Below, piece by piece: positions 12,501 to 24,500 of a stretch of DNA of 60,000 nt (the first letter of the stretch is position 1; each line of letters begins with the position of its first letter). The notes below the pieces were generated by a model. That model was given only the letters and a program-made list of their open reading frames with translations. It was not told the DNA's origin and made no database searches. The stretch spans positions 18,810,917 through 18,870,916 of the forward strand of contig NC_092571.1 of NCBI RefSeq assembly GCF_037975245.1, read 5' to 3'. The DNA comes from Apostichopus japonicus. Lineage: Eukaryota > Echinodermata > Holothuroidea > Aspidochirotida > Stichopodidae. The translations under genes were made by a program, and so were the position numbers.

Positions 12501-15500
12501 ATAAATGTACAAACACTCCAACCTCCTAATTAATATGATCTGAGCTACTAAATTAATGAACAAGCTCTCCAACCTCAGTGTTCACAACACCTGAGCTATG
12601 AAATAAATGTACAAACACTCCAACCTCCTAATTAATATGATCTGAGCTACTAAATTAATGAACAAGCTCTCCAACCTCAGTGTTCACAACACCTGAGCTA
12701 TGAAATAAATGTACAAACACTCCAACCTCCTAATTAATATGATCTGAGCTACTAAATTTATGAACAAGCTCTCCAACCTCAGTGTTCACAACACCTGAGC
12801 TATGAAATAAATGTACAAACACTCCAACCTCCTGGTTTATATGATCTGAGCTATGAAATAAATGTACAAACACTCCAACCTCCTAATTAATATGATCTGA
12901 GCTACTAAATTTATGAACAAGCTCTCCAACCTCAGTGTTCACAACACCTGAGCTATGAAATAAATGTACAAACACTCCAACCTCCTAATTAATATGATCA
13001 GAGCTACTAAATTAATGAACAAGCTCTCCAACCTCAGTGTTCACAACACCTGAGCTATGAAATAAATGTACAAACACCACTACCTCAGAGTTTGAAATGA
13101 TCTGAACTCATCCAACTACACCTCAAAATATTGAGAAAATTTGACATAATCCAACTCTGTAAAGATCTTTAATTCTGGATCGAAATCACTGAAGAAACAA
13201 CAAGTTAGACTATTAAGTTTACCACAACAATGAGAACAGAGAAAGTTTAAGACTGTTTTACTAGTGCCTCAAGTCAAATGTGTTAAATGTTTATGTGGCA
13301 CTGTTCAGGGATATGAATTCCCTTTGCACAACTTACCATTAATCTGGGTGCAAGAAAGTGCCATTCAATCTTATCAATGTGTAGCATTGTTAAAAGCAAT
13401 CAGAAATTAGCTAATCCCTGGTGAACTTCCTAACATAACCACTTGATTTGCCAGTCTAGATGACTGGCTATGAAAGCTGACCAGAGTGGATCCAAAACCA
13501 AATCAACTCCGGAAGACAGTTTATGGTTTACGTACATTTACAGACTGAAAATGTTTATGAAGTGATGAGAAATTGTGATAATTAAATCTCTACTCCAACT
13601 GGTGACAAACCACTTATTTAGAGCTATAGGGGATTTTTATCTGACATATATATGTCTGTGTAACATGTACCAACCAATGGACATCCCAACCAATGGACAT
13701 ACCAACCAATGGACATACCAATCAATGGACGTCCCAACCAATGGACATACCAACCAATGGACATACCAATCAATGGACATGTACCAACCAACACAGGAAG
13801 ATCTGCATAAGCTTACTATACTGATTTCTAAATCTGTAAGAGGGTTTTATTAGGAAGAGAGAGATGGGACGGAGCATTAATAAAGGATCCTTAGGTAGAA
13901 GAGACCCTGAAGCAGCCACAATATTAACAAATGTAACAAACTCAGCCATTTGCTAAATTTATCCCAATTTCTGAGAGAGCACAAATAAGTGACAGTGCCA
14001 CTGCTGGAGTAGAAATTTATGATTTAACATGAAAGTTTACCCGGAACTTTTTCCACTGCAATGAAAATAAAAAGGAGATATTTTCTTAAGCTTTTGAGAC
14101 ATAAAAGATGTTAAGTATACAAAATAATTCAATTTAATCATAATTATAATCATAATAATAAGTAAGCTTAGGATTAGGGAGAACAGTACTTAAAATACAA
14201 CTCTTAATGATACATAATCTTTAGCACAAACACCAAAGCAAACTAAAGCATAACTAAAGACAGAAAGAAAATTCCTATTTAGGAAAGAATTCCAAAACCT
14301 GCTCCTATTATAAACTAGTTGCATACTATTAAACTCTACTTGTAACATTTCATGAGGTACAGCATGCTATTGTTTGTGTTAGTGTGAACAGTACTGAATA
14401 TGACAGGTCCTGTGTAGCCCTGCACAACACCCCCCCCTGCCGTCCCTACCCCCACAGAACAAATTAGTTGAAACTCTTACCAGCACCATCGTCATCTGTC
14501 CTCATTGGAGTCAGAGACTGTAGAGTTACCAGCTGCTTGTAAACTGTGTAGCCCGCACAACATCCCCCCCCCTGCCGTCCCTACCCCACAGAACAAATTA
14601 GTTGAAACTCTTACCAGCACCATCGTCATCTGTCCTCATTGGAGTCAGAGACTGTAGATTTACCAGCTGCTTGTAAACTGTGTAGCCCGCACAACATCCC
14701 CCCCTGCCGTCCCTACCCCACAGAACAAATTAGTTGAAAGTCTTACCAGCATCATCGTCATCTGTCCTCATTGGAGTCAGAGACTGTAGAGTTACCAGCT
14801 GCTTGTAAACTCCATTCTGCTTCATAAGTTCATGGTGGTTGCCAGATTCCATCACTTTCCCATCTTGGAAAGCAAAGATGACATCTGCATTTCGGATGGT
14901 AGACAAGCGGTGAGCAATCACAATGGTGGTACGGCCTTCTTGTGCCTGGTAATTGAAAACAGGGTGATTGGGTGAAGAAACAGCTAAGGCAAGTTATTTC
15001 TTAAACTGAGGTGATAAAGGCATAGAATGATGAAGCTTCATGTCCATAAGACAGCAGGAAACCAGGAAGCAGCTATATAACTTTTAGAGAATGTGATGAA
15101 AACAAATATTGATTTATTCATCAAGTCACAACCCCATCAACTTGTACATAAGAAGTATACACAGTATGTCCTGTATTAGGATGCCTCTTTGGAGAAACAA
15201 TTAAACCAAGTACGAATCTAACAAGTCAAGTGCCCTTGAAGTTAACTTCCCTAAAACTGGGTTTTTTAAATGTAATATTTATTTTCTGAATTGAGAGACA
15301 TAAGACTGACCCTGTCCAAGGCATCCTGTACGACTGCTTCACTTTCACTGTCAAGAGCAGACGTGGCCTCATCCAAGAGCAAAATAACTGGGTTACGAAC
15401 CAAAGCCCTAGCAATAGCTACCCTCTGCTTCTGGCCACCAGATAATTGAGCACCTCGTTCACCCACCAAGGTGTTGTAACCCTGCAAGGAGTGACACAAG

Positions 15501-18500
15501 ATATATATTCAACTTGATTAATTGTGTCTAGCATGTAAAGTTAGGATTAATTTATAAACAGGTTAACAGAACCAACAACAGAAAACAGCGGACTTTGAAT
15601 TTGACATCCACAAATGTAGCAACAAAAAGACCTTCAAAGCTTTTTTGAGTCACAGATTCATACAAAAGATCTTAATGAAAATTGTATCCTAAAGTTATTC
15701 AATCAAAATTAGAGCAAAAAGTTAACTGAATTATTTCCACTTTTCCACTAACATGATATCAGTCAACAATATATATTAATTCAAATTAAAAGTCATGTAT
15801 TGCTTCTGAGTATAAGGAGAGACTCAACTAACTCAAACATAAGATCCCAACACATATTAGGTTTCATTGATTCAAAGTTTACTAAACTGTTCAACAATAT
15901 CATGACAAGTATCGAATATCATGACAAGTATCGAACATCTTTTGACATTTTAGTTTTTTCACTTAACAGGTGTAATTTTGAAGCCAGAACCCATTCGGTA
16001 CATACATTCCTCTATATGATGTCTACCTGGGTAGTAACATCATTCATTACATACCTTGGGTAGTTTACTTATAAAGTCATGAGCATTGGCTTCCTTTGCT
16101 GCCTGAATGATTTCTTCCTTAGTCACCCCTGGATGGCCATACTCAATGTTTTCATAGATGGAACAGCCAAAGAGGACAGGTTCTTGGCTCACAACACCAA
16201 TGTGGCTCCTCAACCAACGAACATTCAAATCTTGGACTCCGATGCCATCAACTAAAAGCTATTGAAATAAAAATGAAAAAGATAAATGTATTTTGTTAAA
16301 TACCAAAATACCAATCTATGTAGTACTAGGAAACCTAATGGCCTGTGAGGATTGAGCACTAAACCAACTACTGGTCTGATGAACTTAGAACTGCTTTATT
16401 GGAAACACTAGGTTTGTACCACACTGGGGCTATTCATTGGCTATCTTATTATGCACCTTAACAGATCAAACACAGAATCAGTTTATCAGAGACAGTGTAA
16501 CATGAAGGCTATGGTATGTCTTCCATAGTATGGCTTTAAAAATTCCTACCGCTATATAAATTGACATATTGAAAAAATCACTTCTGTGAAATTTGATGAA
16601 TACCATTCCAACTAATGTAGTGAATAGGCCAACTACTAAAATGTGAGGCCTTGAAGTAGAAACAAAAGAGCAATATCTTATCATCTTGTCCCTCAATTAG
16701 AGGTGGGTACCTTTAAATAGTTTGATGTCATCTTGTGCTTCAATTGGAGGTGGGTTCTTATAAATAGTTTAATAATGTCATCTTGTCCCACAATTAGAGG
16801 TGGTTACTTATAAATAGTTTAATAATGTCATCTTGTCCCACAATTGGAGGTGGGTACTTTTAAATAGTTTAATGTCATATTGTCCCACAATTGGAGGAGG
16901 GTGCTTTTAGTATAGATTGATGTCATCTTGTGCGACAATTAGAGGTGGGTGCTTTAAAATAGTTTGATCATGTCATCTTGTCCTACAATTGGAGGTGGGT
17001 GCTTTAAAATAGTTTGATAATGTCATCTTGTCCCACAATTGGAGGTGGGTGCTTTAAAATAGTTTGATCATGTCATCTTGTCCCACAATTGAAGGTGGGT
17101 GCTTTTAATATAGGTTGATAATGTCATGTTGTCCCACAATTGGAGGTGGGTGCTTTAAATATAGGTTGATAATGTCACCTTGTCCCACAAATTGGAGGTG
17201 GGTGCTTTTAATATAGGTTGATAATGTCACCTTGTCCCACATATTGGAGGTGGGTGCTTTTAATATAGGTTGATAATGTACAATATACAATCTTTCATTG
17301 AATGCTTCAGATCAAACAAGAACAAAAAGATTAATTCTAGGAAAGAGTAATTACCTCACCAGATTCAATATCATAAAATCTCTGAATTAGATTAATGATG
17401 GTTGACTTTCCGCAGCCACTGGAACCGACTAGGGCTACAGTCTGCCCCGTCTCAACAGATAGAGAGACCCCATTCAGCACCGGCACATTTGGTCTTGTTG
17501 GGTACTTGAACTTAACATTATTTAGAGTGATGTTTCCATGCATTTTCTGAGGTCTTTTACCTTCGGTCGACCTTGCATCAATCGTAGGTTTCTGCACAAA
17601 AATGAAAAAGTTAATGTTATGCAACAAAAATCATTTCTGAAAAAATTCTGGCAAGTTTTGTCAATTCTGTTTTCATGTTAATTTGTAAATGTTCCTTGTT
17701 AGGCAAAATGCTAGTTTTAATAAGTGAGCAATGAAAAAGAACAGTTTGGATGTAGTTTTCTGTCTATTTTGATACTTAAAGTATTCACATTTACAGCATG
17801 TACAATTTCTGGGAAGTACCTGTACAGCAAAATTGATCAAGGCATGAGCTCCTCTGTTCGCTACTGTTAATCCATTGTGAAGTCTGCAAAACTAAGCAGT
17901 ATGTCAAAACAACTGTTCCGCTTTCTTAGCTCCATATCAACAACAGGTTACAAAAGGATTAGAGGCAGTATTGTTTCTTTTGATGGATTTCCAACATGTT
18001 GTCTGCAGTCAAAATGTTGCACTAATCATATACTAATCAGCTGTTAGATTCAGTGTCCTCCAATACTGTTCATCCATAGAAGTGTTGAGGAACTCTGGGA
18101 GTCTTCTTTCACTTGCCAGGTAAAAATAATTGAGTAAATAGTAAACATAGTACTTAACATCTCTCTTTCACAGGAAGTCCAATTTTAAAATAATTTCAAT
18201 GAAAACTTACCTTGTCAATAATCTCAAAGAGGGTATGTGCTGCCCCCATTGCTGTTGCCACTGTACTGAGGGATGGACCTATGTTGCCGAGGGAGAAGGA
18301 GCCAATCATGACACAGAAGAAGACAGTTAGCACATCACCACCTGAGATCTTGTCTTGACTGACCATCCTAGGCCCATACCTATAAGATCATCCACAGACA
18401 CATTGGTTAAACATTCTACCATCCTTCCACAAATTTAATAGACACTTTGATGAAAAGTTGTGCTCAAAATCTGGTAACAGACCTTTCCGCTCTGTCAAAG

Positions 18501-21500
18501 AGCTTATGAGACTTAAATGGTATAATTTTTAGTAAAACACAAATCTAGTCACCTACACTGTGTTTTATGTACTAAAATTCAATGTAAAACACATATCTGA
18601 TTGGTTCTCACCGCATGGCTTAGTCTATACCTTTCACCATGACAACCAAGTAGACAAAGACTAAAAGAAAGACTGACTTACCAAAATGCAAGTGCATAGG
18701 AAGAGAAGATGATCAGCATGGTAACTCCAATTCCTGTTGCCGTGGTAATACCCTTCTTGATACCTACGTCCTTCGCATCTTGAAGTTCTCCTTCATACCT
18801 GCGGTGAGGAAACAATATACAGTAACTTACATATGTAACAAACACTACAGCTCAGCAGTATTTTTTCAAAATATGTGTTTGTTACATGGTGTCTTGTAAT
18901 AAAATATAAGTGGGTCAAACCATCAAATTGAATAACTATTGTGATATTTTCTGCATTTTGTTGTAACTTCATTGTAATGTAGTACATCCAGGCCTGTCTG
19001 ATATAAGCCATTTGAACAAGCTCCAAACAGAAGAAAACATTGTTTTCCTGAAGCTTAACTTAATATTTTATCCTTTGTGCAAACCTTTGATGTTTCTGTA
19101 TAGGTTTGAAATTCCCTATGTTATTATTGTGGGCTAAAGGATTAGTTTTGGGGATTATTGGCCAATTCATTTGGGCAAAGTTATTGCAAAATGCATTAAA
19201 AGGTGATGAGAACAATAAACTGGGAGCTGTTCACAGAAAGAATAAAAGGAGATAAAGTTGAATGCACAGCACAATACAAACTGTTTTCAGTGTTTATGAA
19301 ATTTCATTCCTGGTGATCTTTGACCTATCACCGTGTCAAGATGAGGTCAAGCTAAGCAATGTCCGCCTTCTTACGATGTTACCAGTTTGCACAAACGGGG
19401 TCAACATCAGTGCCCTGTTTTGTAAAGTACTGGCTATGTGATTCTACCATTAAACGCCTCTATATCGATCACATTACTTATCAAAAATTACAAAATAACG
19501 ATGATCAGGAGGCTAAATAGCTTTGATAGCCTATCATAGTGGGCCTGTCTTGTATCCCCAAAGTTGTAATATCCCAGGAGTACCACTCTACCTGACTGAG
19601 CTGAGATGGGTTAATAGCTTTGATAGCCTATCATAGTGGGTCTTGTATCCTAATACTGTACTATCTCAGTGGTACCACTCTACCTGACTCAGCTGAGATG
19701 GATTAATAGCTTTGATAGCCTATCATAGTTGGTCTTGTATCCCAATACTGTACTATCTCAGCAGTACCACTACCTACACTGCCTACACTGCCACTGCCAC
19801 TGCCTACACTGCCAGCACTACCTAACTGAGCTATGTACTCCCTAACATCATATGATCAGTGCTCAAAGTAGACTTCATCTCAACAGACATAGAATAACAT
19901 TACCCCAGTAACCTAACTGTATACAATGTAAAATCAATGAATTATTCTGTTAATAGCAAACTATCCATCTACAATAGTTTAGAAACCAATTCCTGACGAT
20001 CACTTTGTTAATTATGATAAGCATAGACTTTCAGACAACCTTTTAGTTTCACTTCAGTCACATCACAAAAATTACACACACTGAACTTTGATAACAATAA
20101 TCCTCATCAAAAATGGAAGTGCTATCACTCACTCTTTAACAAAAGTTTAACTTGACGTGGATTAGCTTCATACTTAACCTTTGAAACAGGATATTATAAA
20201 TGAGACAAGTACATTTATCACTTTTAAAGGATAACAGCATTGCTTCAACATATGCTGGAATGTCTGATAATGGTCATCTATTTATTTTATTGCCATCCTA
20301 GAAGTAGATATCAAGACTGAGATATTTACTTGTCTTCGATGTCCAGGAATAATATTGCGACCAGAACCAGTACTTTTGAAAATGTCTAGCAATTTGTAGC
20401 ATGTTTATAAGGGGCCAATACTGATGACCTGCAATGGCTGATGGATAATGAAACTGTGATGAAACCTTGAAACTTGATGTCATTTGTTAGTGTGTTACAT
20501 GACTAGTATAGTATAGTATACATAGTTCATATCTCCAATTATCCAGTACGTGTACCTTGTGTGAAAGATTTAAACATTTTACCAACTTCAAACAGCAGCA
20601 TGTTTTGGTTGGTATGGTAACCCTCTTCACATGTGAGAATTGAGTACGGTATATATGTTACAATTGATAGGCAGGGTTGGTATTTTCACAGATATAAAAT
20701 GCCTCAAGACCTAGCTTCCAGGAGACTACTACTTTCTCACATTTAGGGTAAACCTTAAAATTGGAAGATAGATCTAGCCTAAATTGCATTAACTTCTGGG
20801 AAGATATTTTATTCAGATAAATTTCACTTAATACCAGCAGACTTGCCATTCTGGAGAAGAAATACTTCAAAGTGTTTGAGCAGTTTACATAGTTAATTAA
20901 GTGACGACAAGCCTGAATCTATAGATAAGAAATACACTAGGGTTGTATGGCAAAACAGTTATAACATACAACCAGCAGCTTTAAGAACGCCTGCATCTAG
21001 AGATGATATATTAACTGGGCTGTATGGCATTATTAGTTATAAAACATACAACCAGCAGCTTTAATAAGTATCTCAGCTATGAGGTTAATTATGATCTCAT
21101 ACCTCTTAATTTCTTTTTGTTCTCCCCCGAAGCTGAAGACTGTCCGCACACAGGACAAGACCTCCTCTGCAATGCTGCCTGCCTTTGCATATGATTCTTG
21201 CTCTTTGGTTGCAAAGGAAGCAATCATCTGCAGAGAGGAACAGAAAGCCAGGAGGAGGCTAAGTGGTTTGCTTGCTCCAAGCTATATGAGATATACTGTA
21301 CGCACAAGATTCTTCTCCTATGGCGGACCCACATACAAAGTATGCAGTTAAACCAATGTCTGATTACAAGGTTTGTAGACTTTACCTCTGTTGACTTCAA
21401 ATGACCTTTGACCTCCACAGGAAACAAAAGGTTCCTGTACTCAATAATGTCAGTTCACATACCTAGCAAAAATTAATTAGCTTAAATCTCAGAACTGATT

Positions 21501-24500
21501 GCTATGTTATCAGACTTTGACCTCTGTTCCCCATTGTTGACCTTTTGACCTCCACAGAAAGCAACAGGCTTCTTTGCAGTTACTAAGGTAAATCCACATA
21601 ACATGTGCAGTCAGCCACCCACCTATTGACATTGTCTGGGAAAGTTTCTCTGAAATCTTCTCCAAGCCTATCCCAAGCAAATATTCCAACAACAAAAATT
21701 ACGAAAACGAAAACGTTGAACCACTGCAGCTATTCAAGATAAGGATTAAGACAAATAAAAGTTTCCTTCGTATAATTTTTTTATTCATCATTCTCTTTCA
21801 TGCTTGGATGTTGAAGAGGATGAAATAAACTACTGATGGTCAAATAGATTTGATAACAATTTTCACTGCAAGAATTTTCAAACAAATTTTCAACTTAAAC
21901 CCATCATACCTTTGACATAAAAGCACCACAGATGGCCAAAAGAGGTGTCATGGACATTATGACCAACGTTAACTCCCAGCTTTTAACGAAACCAATTGCG
22001 AAACCTGAAATAAGGGAGACATAATCATGCAAAACTTAATGACATGGAGCCAGTCAATATAGCTAAGTGGAAATTCATATGGAAGTCTTCACTTTGCCAC
22101 ACTGTTTGTTTTACTTCAGTCTGTGTTGGTAATTCTCCATATTGGGACATGGGAAGCTTCCAAAGGGGGAGGGGTGGAGGGGCAAATGGTATTGTGTCTT
22201 GAAATGCTGAGGTAGTGTTATCCTCCATCCCAATGATATGTTTCAGTCTCAAGGAAGTAAATATTTTGCAACTATTAACAAGTATCTGCTGAAGTAAGAT
22301 CTTGATTTCCAAAGATAATATCAAGGTATTTACCAATTAATATATGACTTATGAGTTCCATTATAAATCTGTTTGCCATTGGCCAAGCTCTTAAACTATT
22401 CATGTTTACTGTTACCTTGTGTACTCTATGATACAAAATAAAATTATAAAAAGCCTTACCTGCAAAAAACTGGGATATAAACTGAAGGCAGATGGCCACT
22501 TTGTCACCCATGCCTTCTCTAAGCCGCTCCATGTCACTGGGGAGAAGAAAAAAAACCTAATCTGATTAGGAAGTGAATACCTTACCTATACATGAAACAA
22601 CTGGCAGATAAATATCAAGGGCCATCAAATCAATTGTTTAATATGTATGGATCAACTCTTTTGACTACCTGATTGCATTTCTAAGCTAACAAAGTTATTT
22701 TTATTTTGTACACCTGAGGAACACTCAGGGAGAAAGGTACAGTAGCTACTTTAATATTGCTTAAACACATCAAAGACTCTGAGCTGCAGTGTGTTAACAA
22801 GCTGTGTTTAATACCTGCAAACACATTCAAACATGACTTGTGTGTATGTATGTATTTTGTATTTGTATGTATTTGTATGTATGTACTGACTCAGAGCTGC
22901 AGTGTGTTAAAGTCAGTTATATGGTCACTGTGTTAACTGCAAACACATTAAAGCATGACTTGTGTGTATGTATGTATTTATGTATTTGTTTGTATTGTAT
23001 GTATTGACTCAGAGCTGCAGTGTGTTAAAGTTAGTTATGTGGTCACTGTGTTACCTGCAAACACATTAAAGCATGACTTGTGTGTATGTATGTATTTATG
23101 TATTTGTTTGTATTGTATGTATTGACTCAGAGCTGCAGTGTGTTAAAGTCAGTTATATGGTCACTGTGTTACCTGCAAACACATTAAAGCATGACTTGTG
23201 TGTATGTATGTATTTATGTATTTGTTTGTATTGTATGTATTGACTCAGAGCTGCTGTGTGTTAAAGTCAGTTATATGGTCACTGTGTTACCTGCAAACAC
23301 ATTAAAGCATGACTTGTGTGTATGTATGTATTTATGTATTTGTTTGTATTGTATGTATTGACTCAGAGCTGCAGTGTGTTAAAGTCAGTTATATGGTCAC
23401 TGTGTTACCTGCAAACACATTAAAGCATGACTTGTGTGTATGTATGTATTTATGTATTTGTTTGTATTGTATGTATTGACTCAGAGCTGCTGTGTGTTAA
23501 AGTCAGTTATATGGTCACTGTGTTACCTGCAAACACATTAAAGCATGACTTGTGTGTATGTATGTATTTATGTATTTGTTTGTATTGTATGTATTGACTC
23601 AGAGCTGCAGTGTGTTAAAGTCAGTTATATCGTCACTGTGTTACCTGCAAACACATTAAAGCATGACTTGTGTGTATGTATGTATTTATGTATTTGTTTG
23701 TATTGTATGTATTGACTCAGAGCTGCTGTGTGTTAAAGTTAGTTATGTGGTCACTGTGTTACCTGCAAACACATTAAAGCATGACTTGTGTGTATGTATG
23801 TATTTATGTATTTGTTTGTATTGTATGTATTGACTCAGAGCTGCTGTGTGTTAAAGTTAGTTATGTGGTCAATGTGTTACCTGCAAACACATTAAAGCAT
23901 GACTTGTGTGTATGTATGTATTTATGTATTTGTTTGTATTGTATGTATTGACTCAGAGCTGCTGTGTGTTAAAGTTAGTTATGTGGTCACTGTGTTACCT
24001 GCAAACACATTAAAGCATGACTTGTGTGTATGTATGTATTTATGTATTTGTTTGTATTGTATGTATTGACTCAGAGCTGCTGTGTGTTAAAGTTAGTTAT
24101 GTGGTCAATGTGTTACCTGCAAACACATTAAAGCATGACTTGTGTGTATGTATGTATTTATGTATTTGTTTGTATTGTATGTATTGACTCAGAGCTGCTG
24201 TGTGTTAAAGTTAGTTATGTGGTCAATGTGTTACCTGCAAACACATTAAAGCATGACTTGTGTGTATGTATGTATTTATGTATTTGTTTGTATTGTATGT
24301 ATTGACTCAGAGCTGCAGTGTGTTAAAGTCAGTTATATCGTCACTGTGTTACCTGCAAACACATTAAAGCATGATTTGTGTGTATGTATGTATTTATGTA
24401 TTTGTTTGTATTGTATGTATTGACTCAGAGCTGCTGTGTGTTAAAGTTAGTTATGTGGTCACTGTGTTACCTGCAAACACATTAAAGCATGACTTGTAAC

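Noticed and set aside
13337-13343. A 7-nt unit between CACCCAG and GTAAGT on the minus strand, like another microexon
   Set aside because: In the required phase it reads an immediate stop (GAT TAA) and its length would shift the frame.
15731-15755. TTAG followed by TGGAAAAG on the minus strand, similar to microexon b
   Set aside because: No donor at a suitable distance, and it lies between exons 11 and 12 where the frame is already continuous.
17820-17895. Sequence between exons 9 and 10 checked for an extra exon
   Set aside because: Exon 9 (phase 0) joins exon 10 (phase 0) directly with the expected EIIDK-KPTID junction, and no family sequence is seen.
22770-24497. Regular repeats considered as a CRISPR-like array
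   Set aside because: Units are contiguous without unique spacers and the locus is a eukaryotic intron.
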